Assembly (NCBI GenBank): GCA_016342415.1
Contig: JAEIOD010000018.1
Span: 32,987 to 96,986, forward strand
Direction: 5' to 3'
DNA: 64,000 nucleotides
DNA from: Clostridiales bacterium
Lineage (GTDB): Bacteria; Bacillota; Clostridia; Peptostreptococcales; Acidaminobacteraceae
The position numbers were made by a program, and so were the translations under genes. Below the pieces are notes generated by a model that worked only from the letters and a program-made list of their open reading frames with translations, did no database searches and had not been told where the DNA came from. This document shows positions 9,289 through 17,989 of the stretch, one piece after another (position 1 is the stretch's first letter; every line of letters starts with the position of its first letter).

Positions 9289-9924
9289 ATGAGTTTGGAA
9301 AATAGTCAGTTATTGGAAATCTATAAAAAAATGATGGTCTTCATTGCCAATATAGTTGCTGACGATTGCGAAATAGTACTTCATAAAGTACAAGACGATA
9401 CTTGTGTGATTGAGGAGATCATCAATCCAGTTATAACAGGCAGAAAAAAAGGCCAATATACAGATGTATTAGGTCTGTATCACAGTGAAAAACATTCAAG
9501 TTCCGACTTTTCTAATACAAGATATTATACATCAAAAAAAGGTGATACGATTAAAGCCAATACACTTTTCATTAAGAATCCAAAAGGAGAATTAATTGGA
9601 ATGATGTGTGTAAACATGAATGTATCTGATCTGGTGAATGCACATAATTGGATTGCAAGCTTTATGGATGGATTTATACCTAAGGCTCTAGAAAGTGAAA
9701 CAAGTGCACTTGGTACCATTGAAGAATATACTTTCAATACCATTGATCAAGTTGTAGCAGAAAGTAAAATGGAAACTTCAAGAATGTCAGTTGAAGAAAA
9801 AATTGATATTTTAAGAGTGTTGGATACAAAAGGTGTTTTTAGAGTAAAAGGTACGATGAACTATATTTCCAAGAAGTTAAGTATATCTGAACCGACTCTG
9901 TACAGATATTTGAAAGAGTTATAG
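9289..9924 (+). CDS. YheO/DauR-family PAS-like transcriptional regulator
   Basis: A 211-residue regulator. The N-terminal half (about 10-120) is a YheO-like PAS-type sensor domain with the DDCEIVLHKV and KNPKGELIGMMCVNMN segments. The C-terminal 60 residues form a DauR-type helix-turn-helix (KGTMNYISKKLSISEPTLYRYLKEL). Family members usually control catabolism of an amino acid encoded next door. The gene begins four bases after tnaA stops and shares its transcript, so tryptophan or indole is a reasonable signal. A terminator follows. Family assignment is firm; ligand and target are inferred from position. Confidence 0.85.
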   Translation: MSLENSQLLEIYKKMMVFIANIVADDCEIVLHKVQDDTCVIEEIINPVITGRKKGQYTDVLGLYHSEKHSSSDFSNTRYYTSKKGDTIKANTLFIKNPKGELIGMMCVNMNVSDLVNAHNWIASFMDGFIPKALESETSALGTIEEYTFNTIDQVVAESKMETSRMSVEEKIDILRVLDTKGVFRVKGTMNYISKKLSISEPTLYRYLKEL

Positions 9925-9931
9925 ATAAATC

Positions 9932-9968
9932 AAGTACTACACAATCTATAGATTATGTAGTACTTTTT
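9932..9968 (+). terminator. Intrinsic terminator of the tnaA-regulator operon
   Basis: AAGTACTACACAATC pairs with GATTATGTAGTACTT (one mismatch) around a TATA loop, followed by a run of T. Together with the hairpins before tnaA it isolates the tryptophanase module as its own unit. Confidence 0.9.
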
Positions 9969-10124
9969 TGCTTCTAAACGATTTTTTTGTGATTAGAGAC
10001 GAGTCAGGTATCCGTCTTCTTGTGGAGGGATTATCTTTAGATTATGTTAAAATAGTCTAATATTGTAGACTAGAATCGTATTTTTTGGTATGCTACATTA
10101 AATGTGACGAAGTTGTAATTTTCA

Positions 10125-10133
10125 TGCTATACT
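10125..10133 (+). promoter_or_regulatory. Extended -10 of the Nudix-whiA-HPr unit
   Basis: TGCTATACT matches an extended -10 element (TATACT 10128-10133) and lies 26 bases before the Nudix start. No good -35 box is visible, as often happens with extended -10 promoters. Confidence 0.45.
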
Positions 10134-10159
10134 GTTCATATATATAAAGGAAGTGTTGT

Positions 10160-10567
10160 ATGAATAAAGTGATAAGTGCAGGAGGCATAGTTTATCATAA
10201 AAGTGGCTTTTTAATGCTAAAAAAGAAAAATGGCGATTGGGTCCTTCCAAAAGGGCGTATTGAAATTGGTGAGTCATTAGAAGAAACCGCAATAAGAGAA
10301 GTTAAAGAAGAAACCAATATCGATGCTACTATTGTTGATTATTTAGGTGCTACAACTTATTCGTTCAGTAATTTTTGGACAGAATATGAAGTGATACATA
10401 AAACAGTCTCATGGTATTATATGGTGGCAGATTCTTATGTTCTAAAAGCATTGGAAGCAGAAGGATTTGTAAAAGCATCTTTTATAACGATTGATAAAGT
10501 TTTGCAAATTGCAACATATGAAGATGAAAAAAAAGTAATCAGAAAAGCGATAGAAGCTTTAAAATAA
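10160..10567 (+). CDS. Nudix hydrolase
   Basis: A 135-residue Nudix protein that should hydrolyse a nucleoside diphosphate linked to another group. The Nudix box is at about residues 32-54: G, five residues, E, seven residues, then REVKEET. The usual late Gly is replaced by Asn, which leaves the metal-binding glutamates intact. In Bacillus subtilis a Nudix gene (yvcI) opens the yvcIJKL-crh operon; here the Nudix gene opens the whiA part of the cluster instead. whiA follows after 17 bases. The substrate cannot be predicted. The start has an AAGGAAG ribosome site. Confidence 0.88.
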   Translation: MNKVISAGGIVYHKSGFLMLKKKNGDWVLPKGRIEIGESLEETAIREVKEETNIDATIVDYLGATTYSFSNFWTEYEVIHKTVSWYYMVADSYVLKALEAEGFVKASFITIDKVLQIATYEDEKKVIRKAIEALK

Positions 10568-10584
10568 AAAGAGTAGGTGAAGTG

Positions 10585-11538
10585 ATGTCTTTTTCATCAA
10601 AGACAAAAAATGAGTTGGCAAGGAGAACATCTGATAGTAAATGTTGTCAACTTGCAGAATTATCGGCCTTGGTAAGAGTGAGTGGTACCATTCAACTCGT
10701 AGGTTTAGGCAAAACAAACTTGTTTATTACAACAGAAAATCCAGCGATTGCCCGTTTAATATTCGTGTTGTTCAAACGCAGTATGAAGGTGCATACTGTC
10801 ATAGATGTTGTTAAAAATACAGTACTAAGAAAAAACAATTCTTATCAAATAAAAATAACAGATGCGACAGAAATCTTAAAACGTTTGGAAATTATGATAA
10901 TGGATGATGACAGTTTGATTATCAATAATGGATTACCAAGAAAACTGATTGAAGATGAATGTTGTAAACGGGCTTATATTCGCGGTACTTTTTTAGGCGG
11001 GGGTTCACTCTCAGATCCTGAAAAGAGTTATCATATGGAATTGATAACTCATCATGAAGATTATGCCAATGAATTAAGTGAATTAATAAACACGTATGAT
11101 TTGAATTCTAGGGTAATTTCGCGTAAAAAGAATTTCATCATTTATCTAAAAGAAGGCGATCAGATTGTTGATTTATTGAATGTTATTGGTGCTCATACAG
11201 CGTTGTTGTCATTTGAAAATACGAGAATTGTTAAATCTGTAAGAAATAAAGTCAATCGACTTGTTAATTGTGAAACAGCCAATTTAACAAAAATGGTAGA
11301 TGCAGCTGTTAAACAAAAACAGTATATTGAGATAATAGAAAAATATGATGGTTTAGAAAGTTTACCAGACAACTTAAGAGAGATTGCTATGATTCGATTG
11401 AGTAATACCGATGTCAGCCTAAAAGATTTAGGAGAATTATTAAGCCCACCAATTGGGAAATCAGGTGTTAATCACAGATTGAGAAAAATTGAAAAAATAG
11501 CTTTAGATATTTTAGAGAGGGAGGACATACATGATTAA
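10585..11538 (+). CDS. whiA: Sporulation/division regulator WhiA
   Basis: WhiA joins a degenerate LAGLIDADG homing-endonuclease-like domain (about 20-200, including CCKRAYIRGTFLGGGS) to a C-terminal helix-turn-helix (about 225-315, with LREIAMIRLSN, SLKDLGELL and KSGVNHRLRKI). It controls division and differentiation in actinobacteria, and in Bacillus it affects Z-ring formation and chromosome segregation. The 317-residue length fits. The start is either ATG 10585 or GTG 10582; AGGTGA at 10575-10580 suits the ATG slightly better. The 3' end overlaps the HPr gene by eight bases, so the two are translationally coupled, as whiA and crh are in Bacillus. Confidence 0.95.
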   Translation: MSFSSKTKNELARRTSDSKCCQLAELSALVRVSGTIQLVGLGKTNLFITTENPAIARLIFVLFKRSMKVHTVIDVVKNTVLRKNNSYQIKITDATEILKRLEIMIMDDDSLIINNGLPRKLIEDECCKRAYIRGTFLGGGSLSDPEKSYHMELITHHEDYANELSELINTYDLNSRVISRKKNFIIYLKEGDQIVDLLNVIGAHTALLSFENTRIVKSVRNKVNRLVNCETANLTKMVDAAVKQKQYIEIIEKYDGLESLPDNLREIAMIRLSNTDVSLKDLGELLSPPIGKSGVNHRLRKIEKIALDILEREDIHD

Positions 11539-11797
11539 AAGAGAATTTACAATAAAAAATCAGTTGGGTTTACATGCACGTGTTGCATCAAAATTTGTTC
11601 AATTAACAAATGGTTTTTTATCTGAAGTAGAATTATGCTATCACGATGACTATATTGATGGTAAGAGCATTATGTGTATTATATCTATGAGTATTCCAAA
11701 AGAAGGTATGATTACTTTAACAGTAAAAGGACCTGATGAAGAAGAAGCGATAGAAAAGTTAGAACAATTTTTTAAAACAGATATTATGAACGTATAA
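11531..11797 (+). CDS. HPr family phosphocarrier protein at the crh position
   Basis: An 88-residue HPr-fold protein. Aligned with Bacillus HPr it keeps His15 (GLHAR), the site phosphorylated by enzyme I, and Ser46 (GKSIM), the site phosphorylated by HPr kinase. Pro18 of the HPr signature is Val here, and the residue after Ser46-Ile-Met is Cys where HPr has Gly. The gene overlaps whiA, which is where Bacillus has crh, the regulatory paralogue that lost His15. So by position it is Crh, but by its active residues it could still carry phosphate for sugar uptake. Whether the genome has a second, canonical ptsH is not visible here. Confidence 0.85.
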   Translation: MIKREFTIKNQLGLHARVASKFVQLTNGFLSEVELCYHDDYIDGKSIMCIISMSIPKEGMITLTVKGPDEEEAIEKLEQFFKTDIMNV

Positions 11798-11845
11798 TCA
11801 CGAAACAGTTGAAATTTTATAACTAATATCTTATGATATACATAG

Positions 11846-11862
11846 AGTCGAATTTTGTCGAA
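11846..11862 (+). promoter_or_regulatory. Possible tandem Spo0A boxes upstream of the HD-GYP gene
   Basis: AGTCGAA (11846-11852) and TGTCGAA (11856-11862) are direct repeats ten bases apart, the second a perfect match to the Spo0A core TGTCGAA. The spacing places them on one face of the helix. Single 7-mers occur by chance, so this is tentative. Confidence 0.35.
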
Positions 11863-11929
11863 ATACATTGATATTTTACAGTGTGTGATATTTTGGTGAA
11901 ATTCGTTTTATGCTGTTATGGAGGGTATT

Positions 11930-13078
11930 ATGATAACCAATAAACGTCAGGTAACATCTAAAGATTTGAAGCCTGATATGATTCTAGCTGAGCCTATCTA
12001 TGATATTGATGGAAAAACATTATTTTCAGAAGGATTGAGATTGAATGTTAAGCGGATTGAACGCATTCGTAACTTGGATAAAAATACTGTATTTATAGAA
12101 GAAATTTCTTATGAGCCTATAAAAGAAAAAAGTATGGTTCATGAGCATGCAAGTATCTTTGAAAAAAATGCAGCAAAAAGAAAAAGTATCATACTCAATG
12201 AAACAAGAACTGAAGCGAGTCATGTTGTTTCAGAGATGTTGGATACAGTTTTAGATGGCAATTCAATAAAGGCTGAAAAAATCAAAAAAATCGTTGAGAG
12301 AATGATTGGCGCTATATTATTAGATGAACGAGTTGTTTTAAATCTGTCTAATTTAAGTGCAATTGATGATTATTTATTATCGCATTCAGTTAATGTTTGT
12401 GTTTTATCACTTGTAGCAGGTGTTTATTTAGGTTTGACTCAAGCAAAATTAATGAAATTGGGATCAGGAGCATTAATTCATGATATTGGAAAAATGCTTG
12501 TACCCCAAGAGGTTTATAATAAACCTGATAAATTAAGCGATGAAGAGTTTAAAATAGTACAACAGCATACTATCTATGGTCATAAAATCTTAAGAGATAC
12601 ATTGAAGTTTGATTCTGAAACAGCTAATATTGCTTTGTTTCACCATGAAAGAATGGATGGATTGGGTTACCCGCATAAACTCACTAAACATGATATTCCC
12701 ATATTTGCAAAGATAGTTGCTGTAGCAGATGTTTTTGATGCACTTACGTCAAAACGTATTTATTGTGACAAAGTAGACTACTATCATGGTGTTTTATATC
12801 TTATTGAACATGCGGATACTCAGTTTGATATAGAGATTGTCAAAAAGTTTATTACGATGATCGGATATTATCCAATTGGTCTGTATGTAAAGCTCAATAC
12901 AGGTGATATCGGTCAAGTGATGAGTAAAAATATGTTATGCCCAGTAGTAAGAATCGTTAAAGATTCTAATGGACAAACACTGCAAAATTATTATGAAATA
13001 GACTTATATAAAAATCCAGGTATTTCAATCATTGATTTGAATATTGAAGAGTTTAAAAATAGAAGAGCCTCTAAGTAG
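11930..13078 (+). CDS. HD-GYP domain protein, probable cyclic di-GMP phosphodiesterase
   Basis: A 382-residue cytoplasmic protein. The N-terminal part (about 1-110) is unassigned and polar, with an opening resembling the short domain often found ahead of HD-GYP (LKPDMILAEPIYD). The HD-GYP domain spans about 120-310 and keeps the metal and signature residues: HDIGK near residue 186, the following KPDKLSDEEF, HHERMDGLGYP (HHE and GYP) and VADVFDALTS. A C-terminal extension of about 70 residues follows, as in many clostridial homologues. It should hydrolyse c-di-GMP and so oppose the diguanylate cyclase at 1771-3732. I prefer ATG 11930 with GAGGG upstream over ATG 11918. Confidence 0.88.
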   Translation: MITNKRQVTSKDLKPDMILAEPIYDIDGKTLFSEGLRLNVKRIERIRNLDKNTVFIEEISYEPIKEKSMVHEHASIFEKNAAKRKSIILNETRTEASHVVSEMLDTVLDGNSIKAEKIKKIVERMIGAILLDERVVLNLSNLSAIDDYLLSHSVNVCVLSLVAGVYLGLTQAKLMKLGSGALIHDIGKMLVPQEVYNKPDKLSDEEFKIVQQHTIYGHKILRDTLKFDSETANIALFHHERMDGLGYPHKLTKHDIPIFAKIVAVADVFDALTSKRIYCDKVDYYHGVLYLIEHADTQFDIEIVKKFITMIGYYPIGLYVKLNTGDIGQVMSKNMLCPVVRIVKDSNGQTLQNYYEIDLYKNPGISIIDLNIEEFKNRRASK

Positions 13079-13087
13079 GCTTTTTAG
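13064..13087 (+). terminator. Intrinsic terminator overlapping the HD-GYP stop
   Basis: AGCCT / AGGCT stem around the stop codon, then TTTT. The stem is short. Confidence 0.6.
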
Positions 13088-13156
13088 TTCTTTTTGTTCA
13101 TTTCCATGTCGCTTTGTTATATAATATTATTAATAGAATGATAAAGGCAGGTCAAG

Positions 13157-14401
13157 ATGGGAAAAAAAATAAAGACGATGTTTGTCGTTGTATGTTTGGT
13201 GCTAACAATGATTTCATGTCAAACCACTGATATACTTACTGGTGCAGCCACACCAGATAAGGACTGGGATTTAATAACTGAAAGCGCCAAAGGTACAATT
13301 GTCAATTTATATACAACGGATTCAGATGAGTCTATGAGAGCATGGTTAAGTAGCAAATTCTATAAAACTCTAAAAGAATCATATGATATTGAACTGAATG
13401 TAAAAATATTATCATTTGAGGATATTATGTATACATTGGAAATGGATGCACTAAATGAAGAAAAAAATGGTTCGATGGACTTACTGATTATTCGTGATGA
13501 TGAGTTTAGAAAACTTAAAGAAAAAGATTTTCTTTACGATCAAATTGCAGATAAAATGCCAAATTTAGAAGAAAATATCAATTTGTTGGATTTGGATGTA
13601 TCAACAGAGCATGGAGAACCTCTTGATAGTTTTGCTGTGGCATTTAGTAGAGAACAATTTGTACTTGTTTTTGATGAAGATGAATTGGAAATTTATCCAA
13701 CTGATACTGTAGAACTATTAGAATTCCTTAAAGAGAATCCCAATACTTTTACTTATCCCAATCCGAAAATGGATCCAATTGGTTCAGAGTTTATAAGAAC
13801 AGTTATCTTTGAGATCGTCGCGCAGGAAGATATGGAGAGGTTGTATACAGAAACTCTTGATGAAACAGAGCTAAAAGCATTAATTCAACCAGCGTTGGAT
13901 TATTTGGTGTCATTGGACGGTTATATTTTAAAAGATGATGGTGATTATTTTAAAAGCATAGACATTGTTAATGAGTACTTTGTATCAGGCGAACTGTACT
14001 TTTCTATGACTGATGATTTTGCATATACAACAGATGCCATTAACGATGAAATTTATCCTGATGGTGGTAGAAGTTTTATCTTTTCAAATGGGACATTGAT
14101 GGATACAAATTACTTGGTGGTACCAATGAATGCATCGAATAAAACAGGCGCTATTGTTGCAATTAATGAGTTGATATCGCTTGAAATGCAGTTGGATAAG
14201 TACATTCCAAGCAATTGGGGCAGTTTGCCTATCCTCGATTTAAATTTAATGAGTGACAGTGATGCGGAAAAATTTAAAAAAGCAAGTTTAAAAAGAAACA
14301 CTGTACGAGTTGAAGAACTTGCCTTAAATAGATATACAGAATTACCAGTGACGGTGATTGAAATGATAAACACATTATGGGATCAATATGTCAATCAGTA
14401 A
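13157..14401 (+). CDS. Orphan extracellular solute-binding lipoprotein
   Basis: A 414-residue protein with a lipoprotein signal: two lysines, a hydrophobic stretch and a lipobox ending in Ser-Cys at Cys21. The body looks like a type 2 periplasmic binding protein of the family 1 group (LLIIRDDEF, GGRSFIFSNG, NYLVVPMNAS), closest in feel to YnjB-type or spermidine/iron-type binding proteins, though I cannot tell which ligand. No permease or ATPase gene is adjacent, so it is either an orphan receptor or partner of a transporter elsewhere. Upstream is the HD-GYP terminator; downstream is a perfect terminator 12 bases before dnaE. The family call is moderately sure. Confidence 0.65.
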   Translation: MGKKIKTMFVVVCLVLTMISCQTTDILTGAATPDKDWDLITESAKGTIVNLYTTDSDESMRAWLSSKFYKTLKESYDIELNVKILSFEDIMYTLEMDALNEEKNGSMDLLIIRDDEFRKLKEKDFLYDQIADKMPNLEENINLLDLDVSTEHGEPLDSFAVAFSREQFVLVFDEDELEIYPTDTVELLEFLKENPNTFTYPNPKMDPIGSEFIRTVIFEIVAQEDMERLYTETLDETELKALIQPALDYLVSLDGYILKDDGDYFKSIDIVNEYFVSGELYFSMTDDFAYTTDAINDEIYPDGGRSFIFSNGTLMDTNYLVVPMNASNKTGAIVAINELISLEMQLDKYIPSNWGSLPILDLNLMSDSDAEKFKKASLKRNTVRVEELALNRYTELPVTVIEMINTLWDQYVNQ

Positions 14402-14407
14402 CAAATG

Positions 14408-14434
14408 GACCTTCATACCTATGAAGGTCTTTTT
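14408..14434 (+). terminator. Perfect terminator hairpin directly in front of dnaE
   Basis: GACCTTCATA, loop CC, TATGAAGGTC, then five T. The dnaE ribosome site AAGGAG begins immediately after, at 14435. No promoter fits between the hairpin and dnaE. Confidence 0.92.
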
Positions 14435-14445
14435 AAGGAGAATTT

Positions 14446-17400
14446 ATGAATCAGTTTACGCATTTGCATTTACACAGTGAATACAGTTTGTTGGATGGTT
14501 TTGCAAGGATCAAACCATTGTTCAAAAGACTTCAAGAGTTGAATATGACTTCTGTGGCGATTACAGATCACGGGGTCATGTTTGGAGCAGTTGATTTTTA
14601 TAAAGAAGCCAAGAAATACGGCATCAAACCGATTATCGGATGTGAAGTTTATACAGCAGCCCGAACATATACACAAAAAGATGCGACTCTGGATAAAAGT
14701 AGTGGCCATTTGGTGTTGCTTGCTAAAAACAATATCGGGTATCAGAACCTTATCAAGTTGGTTTCAGAAGGCTTTGTACATGGTTTCTATTACAAACCAA
14801 GAATCGATTATACTCTTTTGGAGCGATATTCAGAAGGCTTGATAGTTCTCAGTGCCTGTTTGGCAGGTGATGTACAACAAGCTCTCATGTACAATGACTA
14901 TGAAAAGGCAAAAACAATTGCCCTAAATCTAAAGCGAATATTTGGTGAGGATTTTTATCTTGAAATGCAAGATCACGGCATGATGGAGCAAAAATCAGTT
15001 AATATTCATTTGATCAGACTCTCTAAGGAAATCGACGTGCCTTTGGTGGCAACAAATGATGTACATTACTTGGATAAAACCGATGCAAGCGTTCATGATA
15101 TTTTACTCTGTATTCAGACCGGTAAAAATATCAGTGATTCGAAAAGGATGAAATTTCCAAGTGATGAATTTTATCTGAAAAGTACTGAAGAAATGATGAT
15201 GTTGTTTTCTCATGTGCCTGAAGCCATAGAAAACACTCAAAAAATTGCTGATAAATGTAATGTTAGTTTCGATTTTGAATCTAGACATTTACCGGAATAT
15301 CAATTGCCTGAAGGTTATGACCATGATGCTTATTTAAGAGAACTCTGTCTAAAGGGGCTAAAAGATAGATATGCTGATCACGAAGCACATATGAAGAGAC
15401 TGGACTATGAGCTGAAGACCATTTCCGGCATGGGTTTTTCTGATTATTTCTTGATCGTATGGGATTTCATCAAGTATGCAAAAGACCATCATATAGCTGT
15501 AGGACCTGGTAGAGGCTCTGTTGGTGGCAGTATTGTTGCTTACGTACTTTATATCACAGATGTAGATCCGATGAAATATGATCTTATCTTTGAGAGATTT
15601 TTAAATCCGGAACGTGTGACCATGCCTGATATAGATATTGATTTTGAGGATACAAGAAGGCAAGAAGTCATTGATTATGTTATTGAGAAGTACGGTAAAG
15701 ACCATGTTTCTCAAATCATCACCTTTGGTACCATGGCAGCAAAAGCTGCACTTCGTGATGTGGGAAGAGTTGTAGAGCTTCCTTATAGTGAAGCAGACAA
15801 ACTTGCTAAAGCAGTGCCGTTTGCTTTAGGCATGACTTTGGACAAAGCACTTGATCAAAGTCCAGAGTTTCATCAGATGTATGATGATAACAGTGAGCTT
15901 CGACAGGTTATTAAAGTGGCTCAAGCGGTTGAAGGGATGCCTAGACATGCGTCTACTCATGCGGCTGGTGTTGTTATTTCAAAGTTACCAGTCGATCACT
16001 ATGTACCGTTGTATTTGCAAGATGAAAGTATAACAACTCAGTATTCTATGACTCTCTTGGAGGAACTGGGTTTACTAAAAATGGACTTCTTAGGGCTTAG
16101 AACCTTAAAAGTGATTAAGGATACAATTGTACATATTAAAAGACAAAGAGATATTGATTTTGTTTTTGATGAAGCCTATGACGATAAAAAGACCTTTGAA
16201 CTTATTGGCCGTGGTGAAACTCAAGGTGTTTTTCAGTTGGAAAGCGCTGGCATGATTCGATTCATGAAAGAATTAAAACCGAATTCGCTAGAAGACATCA
16301 TAGCCGGAATATCTCTGTATAGACCAGGTCCAATGGATTCGATTCCAAAGTATATCTTAAATAAAAATAATCCTCAGTTGGTTAAATACGATCATCCGAT
16401 GTTGGAAGGCATCTTAGACGTCACTTATGGGTGTATCGTTTATCAGGAACAGGTTATGAGAATTGTAAGAGAACTCGGTGGGTTTTCTTATGGTAGAGCT
16501 GATATTGTTAGACGTGCCATGAGTAAAAAGAAAAAAGATGTCATGGATAGAGAAAAACAAAGTTTTATCCATGGTGTCTTAGATGAGAATGGAAATGTGA
16601 TAGTTGAAGGATGTGTCAGAAGAGGGGTACCGGCAAAAATTGCTGAATCAATTTTTAATGATATGGAGGATTTTGCAAAGTATGCGTTCAATAAATCGCA
16701 TGCAGCAGGTTATGGTATCATTGCTTTTCAAACGGCCTATTTAAAAGCACATTTTCCAGTAGAGTTTATGGCTGCATCGATGACCAGTATGATTGGTAAC
16801 CAGTCAAAAATTGCAAGGTATATTCAAGATTGCTATAGAATGGGTATTAAGATTTTACCGCCAGATATCAATCATAGTTATGGTAGCTTTTCAGTAGAAC
16901 AGGATACCATCAGGTTTGGTTTAAAGTCTGTAAAAAATGTTGGAAGAGGTATTATTGCTTCTATGATTGAAAATAGACCATTTACTGATTTTACTGATTT
17001 CTGTGAAAAAGTCAATTATAAGGAACTGAATAAACGTGCGGTTGAAAGTTTAATTAAAGCGGGAGCTTTTGATCAGTTCGAACACAATAGAGCACAACTT
17101 CTAGCATCGTTTGATAAAATTGTTGATGCCATTCATAATGAAAAGAGACGTAATGTTAAAGGTCAGCTATCGATGTTTGGCATGGATGGGATGGACAATG
17201 TGAATTCGGGTATGCTTGAAAAAATGGCGAATGTGAATGAACTAAAAGAAAAAGTGAAACTGAATTTTGAAAAAGATGTTTTAGGGTTGTATTTAACAGG
17301 CCATCCATTAAATGAACATAAGTTATTAGTTGAACGTGTTTCTTCAATGAATCTTAATGAGTTAAAGGAAGCAGCTAAAGACCCATTGTTCCAAAGAAAT

Positions 17401-17967
17401 AACGATGGTAAACGATTTAATTTAGCAGGTATGTTGATCCATAAAAAAAATATGACCACAAAATCCGGTAAAATTATGTCGTTCATTCAAGTTGAAGATC
17501 TGTATGATGCAATAGAGATTATTGTTTTTCCAAAAATATACGATAGGTGTATACATTTATTAAAAGAAGATCAGTTTGTAATTGTAGTCGGTAGATTAAA
17601 CTTCAAAGAGGATGAAGAACCAAAACTTATTGCTGATAATGTGATGGTATTAAATGAAAACAATGCTAGAGAATTATTGTCCTCTAAAACTGCTATGAAA
17701 CAAGTACAACATAAACCTGTAAAAAAAGTGCAACAAAAACCTAAAATACAGAAGATGTTTTTGAAGCTTGAATCTAAAGATGAAGTCTTATTGCAACAGA
17801 TCCTTTCTGAATTAAAAGCAAGCCCTGGAAAGATGCCTGTCGTGATCTACTTTGCTGATACTAAAAATAAAATGATAGCTCCAGAGCATTTATGGGTAAA
17901 TAGTAGTGAACGTTTGATTAGGACATTAAAGGATATTTTAGGTAATGATGCTGTGATCGTCCAATAA
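14446..17967 (+). CDS. dnaE: DNA polymerase III alpha subunit DnaE
   Basis: Replicative DNA polymerase of the C family, 1173 residues. The N-terminal PHP domain begins at once (FTHLHLHSEYSLLDG, AITDHGVMFGAVDF). The palm has GRGSVGGS and the catalytic acids in PDIDIDFED (D395, D397 with D399). The fingers contain LYRPGPMD and VYQEQVM, and the tandem helix-hairpin-helix region follows. An OB-fold segment lies near 990-1070 (FNLAGMLIHKKNMTTKSG). There is no inserted DEDD exonuclease, so this is DnaE and not PolC; Firmicutes normally have both, with DnaE extending primers. The start is set by AAGGAG just upstream. A perfect terminator sits before it. Confidence 0.96.
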   Translation: MNQFTHLHLHSEYSLLDGFARIKPLFKRLQELNMTSVAITDHGVMFGAVDFYKEAKKYGIKPIIGCEVYTAARTYTQKDATLDKSSGHLVLLAKNNIGYQNLIKLVSEGFVHGFYYKPRIDYTLLERYSEGLIVLSACLAGDVQQALMYNDYEKAKTIALNLKRIFGEDFYLEMQDHGMMEQKSVNIHLIRLSKEIDVPLVATNDVHYLDKTDASVHDILLCIQTGKNISDSKRMKFPSDEFYLKSTEEMMMLFSHVPEAIENTQKIADKCNVSFDFESRHLPEYQLPEGYDHDAYLRELCLKGLKDRYADHEAHMKRLDYELKTISGMGFSDYFLIVWDFIKYAKDHHIAVGPGRGSVGGSIVAYVLYITDVDPMKYDLIFERFLNPERVTMPDIDIDFEDTRRQEVIDYVIEKYGKDHVSQIITFGTMAAKAALRDVGRVVELPYSEADKLAKAVPFALGMTLDKALDQSPEFHQMYDDNSELRQVIKVAQAVEGMPRHASTHAAGVVISKLPVDHYVPLYLQDESITTQYSMTLLEELGLLKMDFLGLRTLKVIKDTIVHIKRQRDIDFVFDEAYDDKKTFELIGRGETQGVFQLESAGMIRFMKELKPNSLEDIIAGISLYRPGPMDSIPKYILNKNNPQLVKYDHPMLEGILDVTYGCIVYQEQVMRIVRELGGFSYGRADIVRRAMSKKKKDVMDREKQSFIHGVLDENGNVIVEGCVRRGVPAKIAESIFNDMEDFAKYAFNKSHAAGYGIIAFQTAYLKAHFPVEFMAASMTSMIGNQSKIARYIQDCYRMGIKILPPDINHSYGSFSVEQDTIRFGLKSVKNVGRGIIASMIENRPFTDFTDFCEKVNYKELNKRAVESLIKAGAFDQFEHNRAQLLASFDKIVDAIHNEKRRNVKGQLSMFGMDGMDNVNSGMLEKMANVNELKEKVKLNFEKDVLGLYLTGHPLNEHKLLVERVSSMNLNELKEAAKDPLFQRNNDGKRFNLAGMLIHKKNMTTKSGKIMSFIQVEDLYDAIEIIVFPKIYDRCIHLLKEDQFVIVVGRLNFKEDEEPKLIADNVMVLNENNARELLSSKTAMKQVQHKPVKKVQQKPKIQKMFLKLESKDEVLLQQILSELKASPGKMPVVIYFADTKNKMIAPEHLWVNSSERLIRTLKDILGNDAVIVQ

Positions 17968-17974
17968 ATAAAAA

Positions 17975-17989
17975 AAGAAAACGTTATCA
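17975..17989 (+). promoter_or_regulatory. Candidate CcpA (cre) site upstream of pfkA
   Basis: AAGAAAACGTTATCA matches the 15-base cre pattern WTGNAANCGNWNNCW at every fixed position but the first T. It lies 170 bases before pfkA, in an intergenic region with no other clear signal. Control of glycolytic operons by CcpA is known in Firmicutes. A matching GATAACG occurs at 18112-18118. The assignment is tentative. Confidence 0.4.

Noticed and set aside
14446..17967. PolC-type polymerase
   Set aside because: PHP domain is N-terminal and uninterrupted; no exonuclease insert is present.
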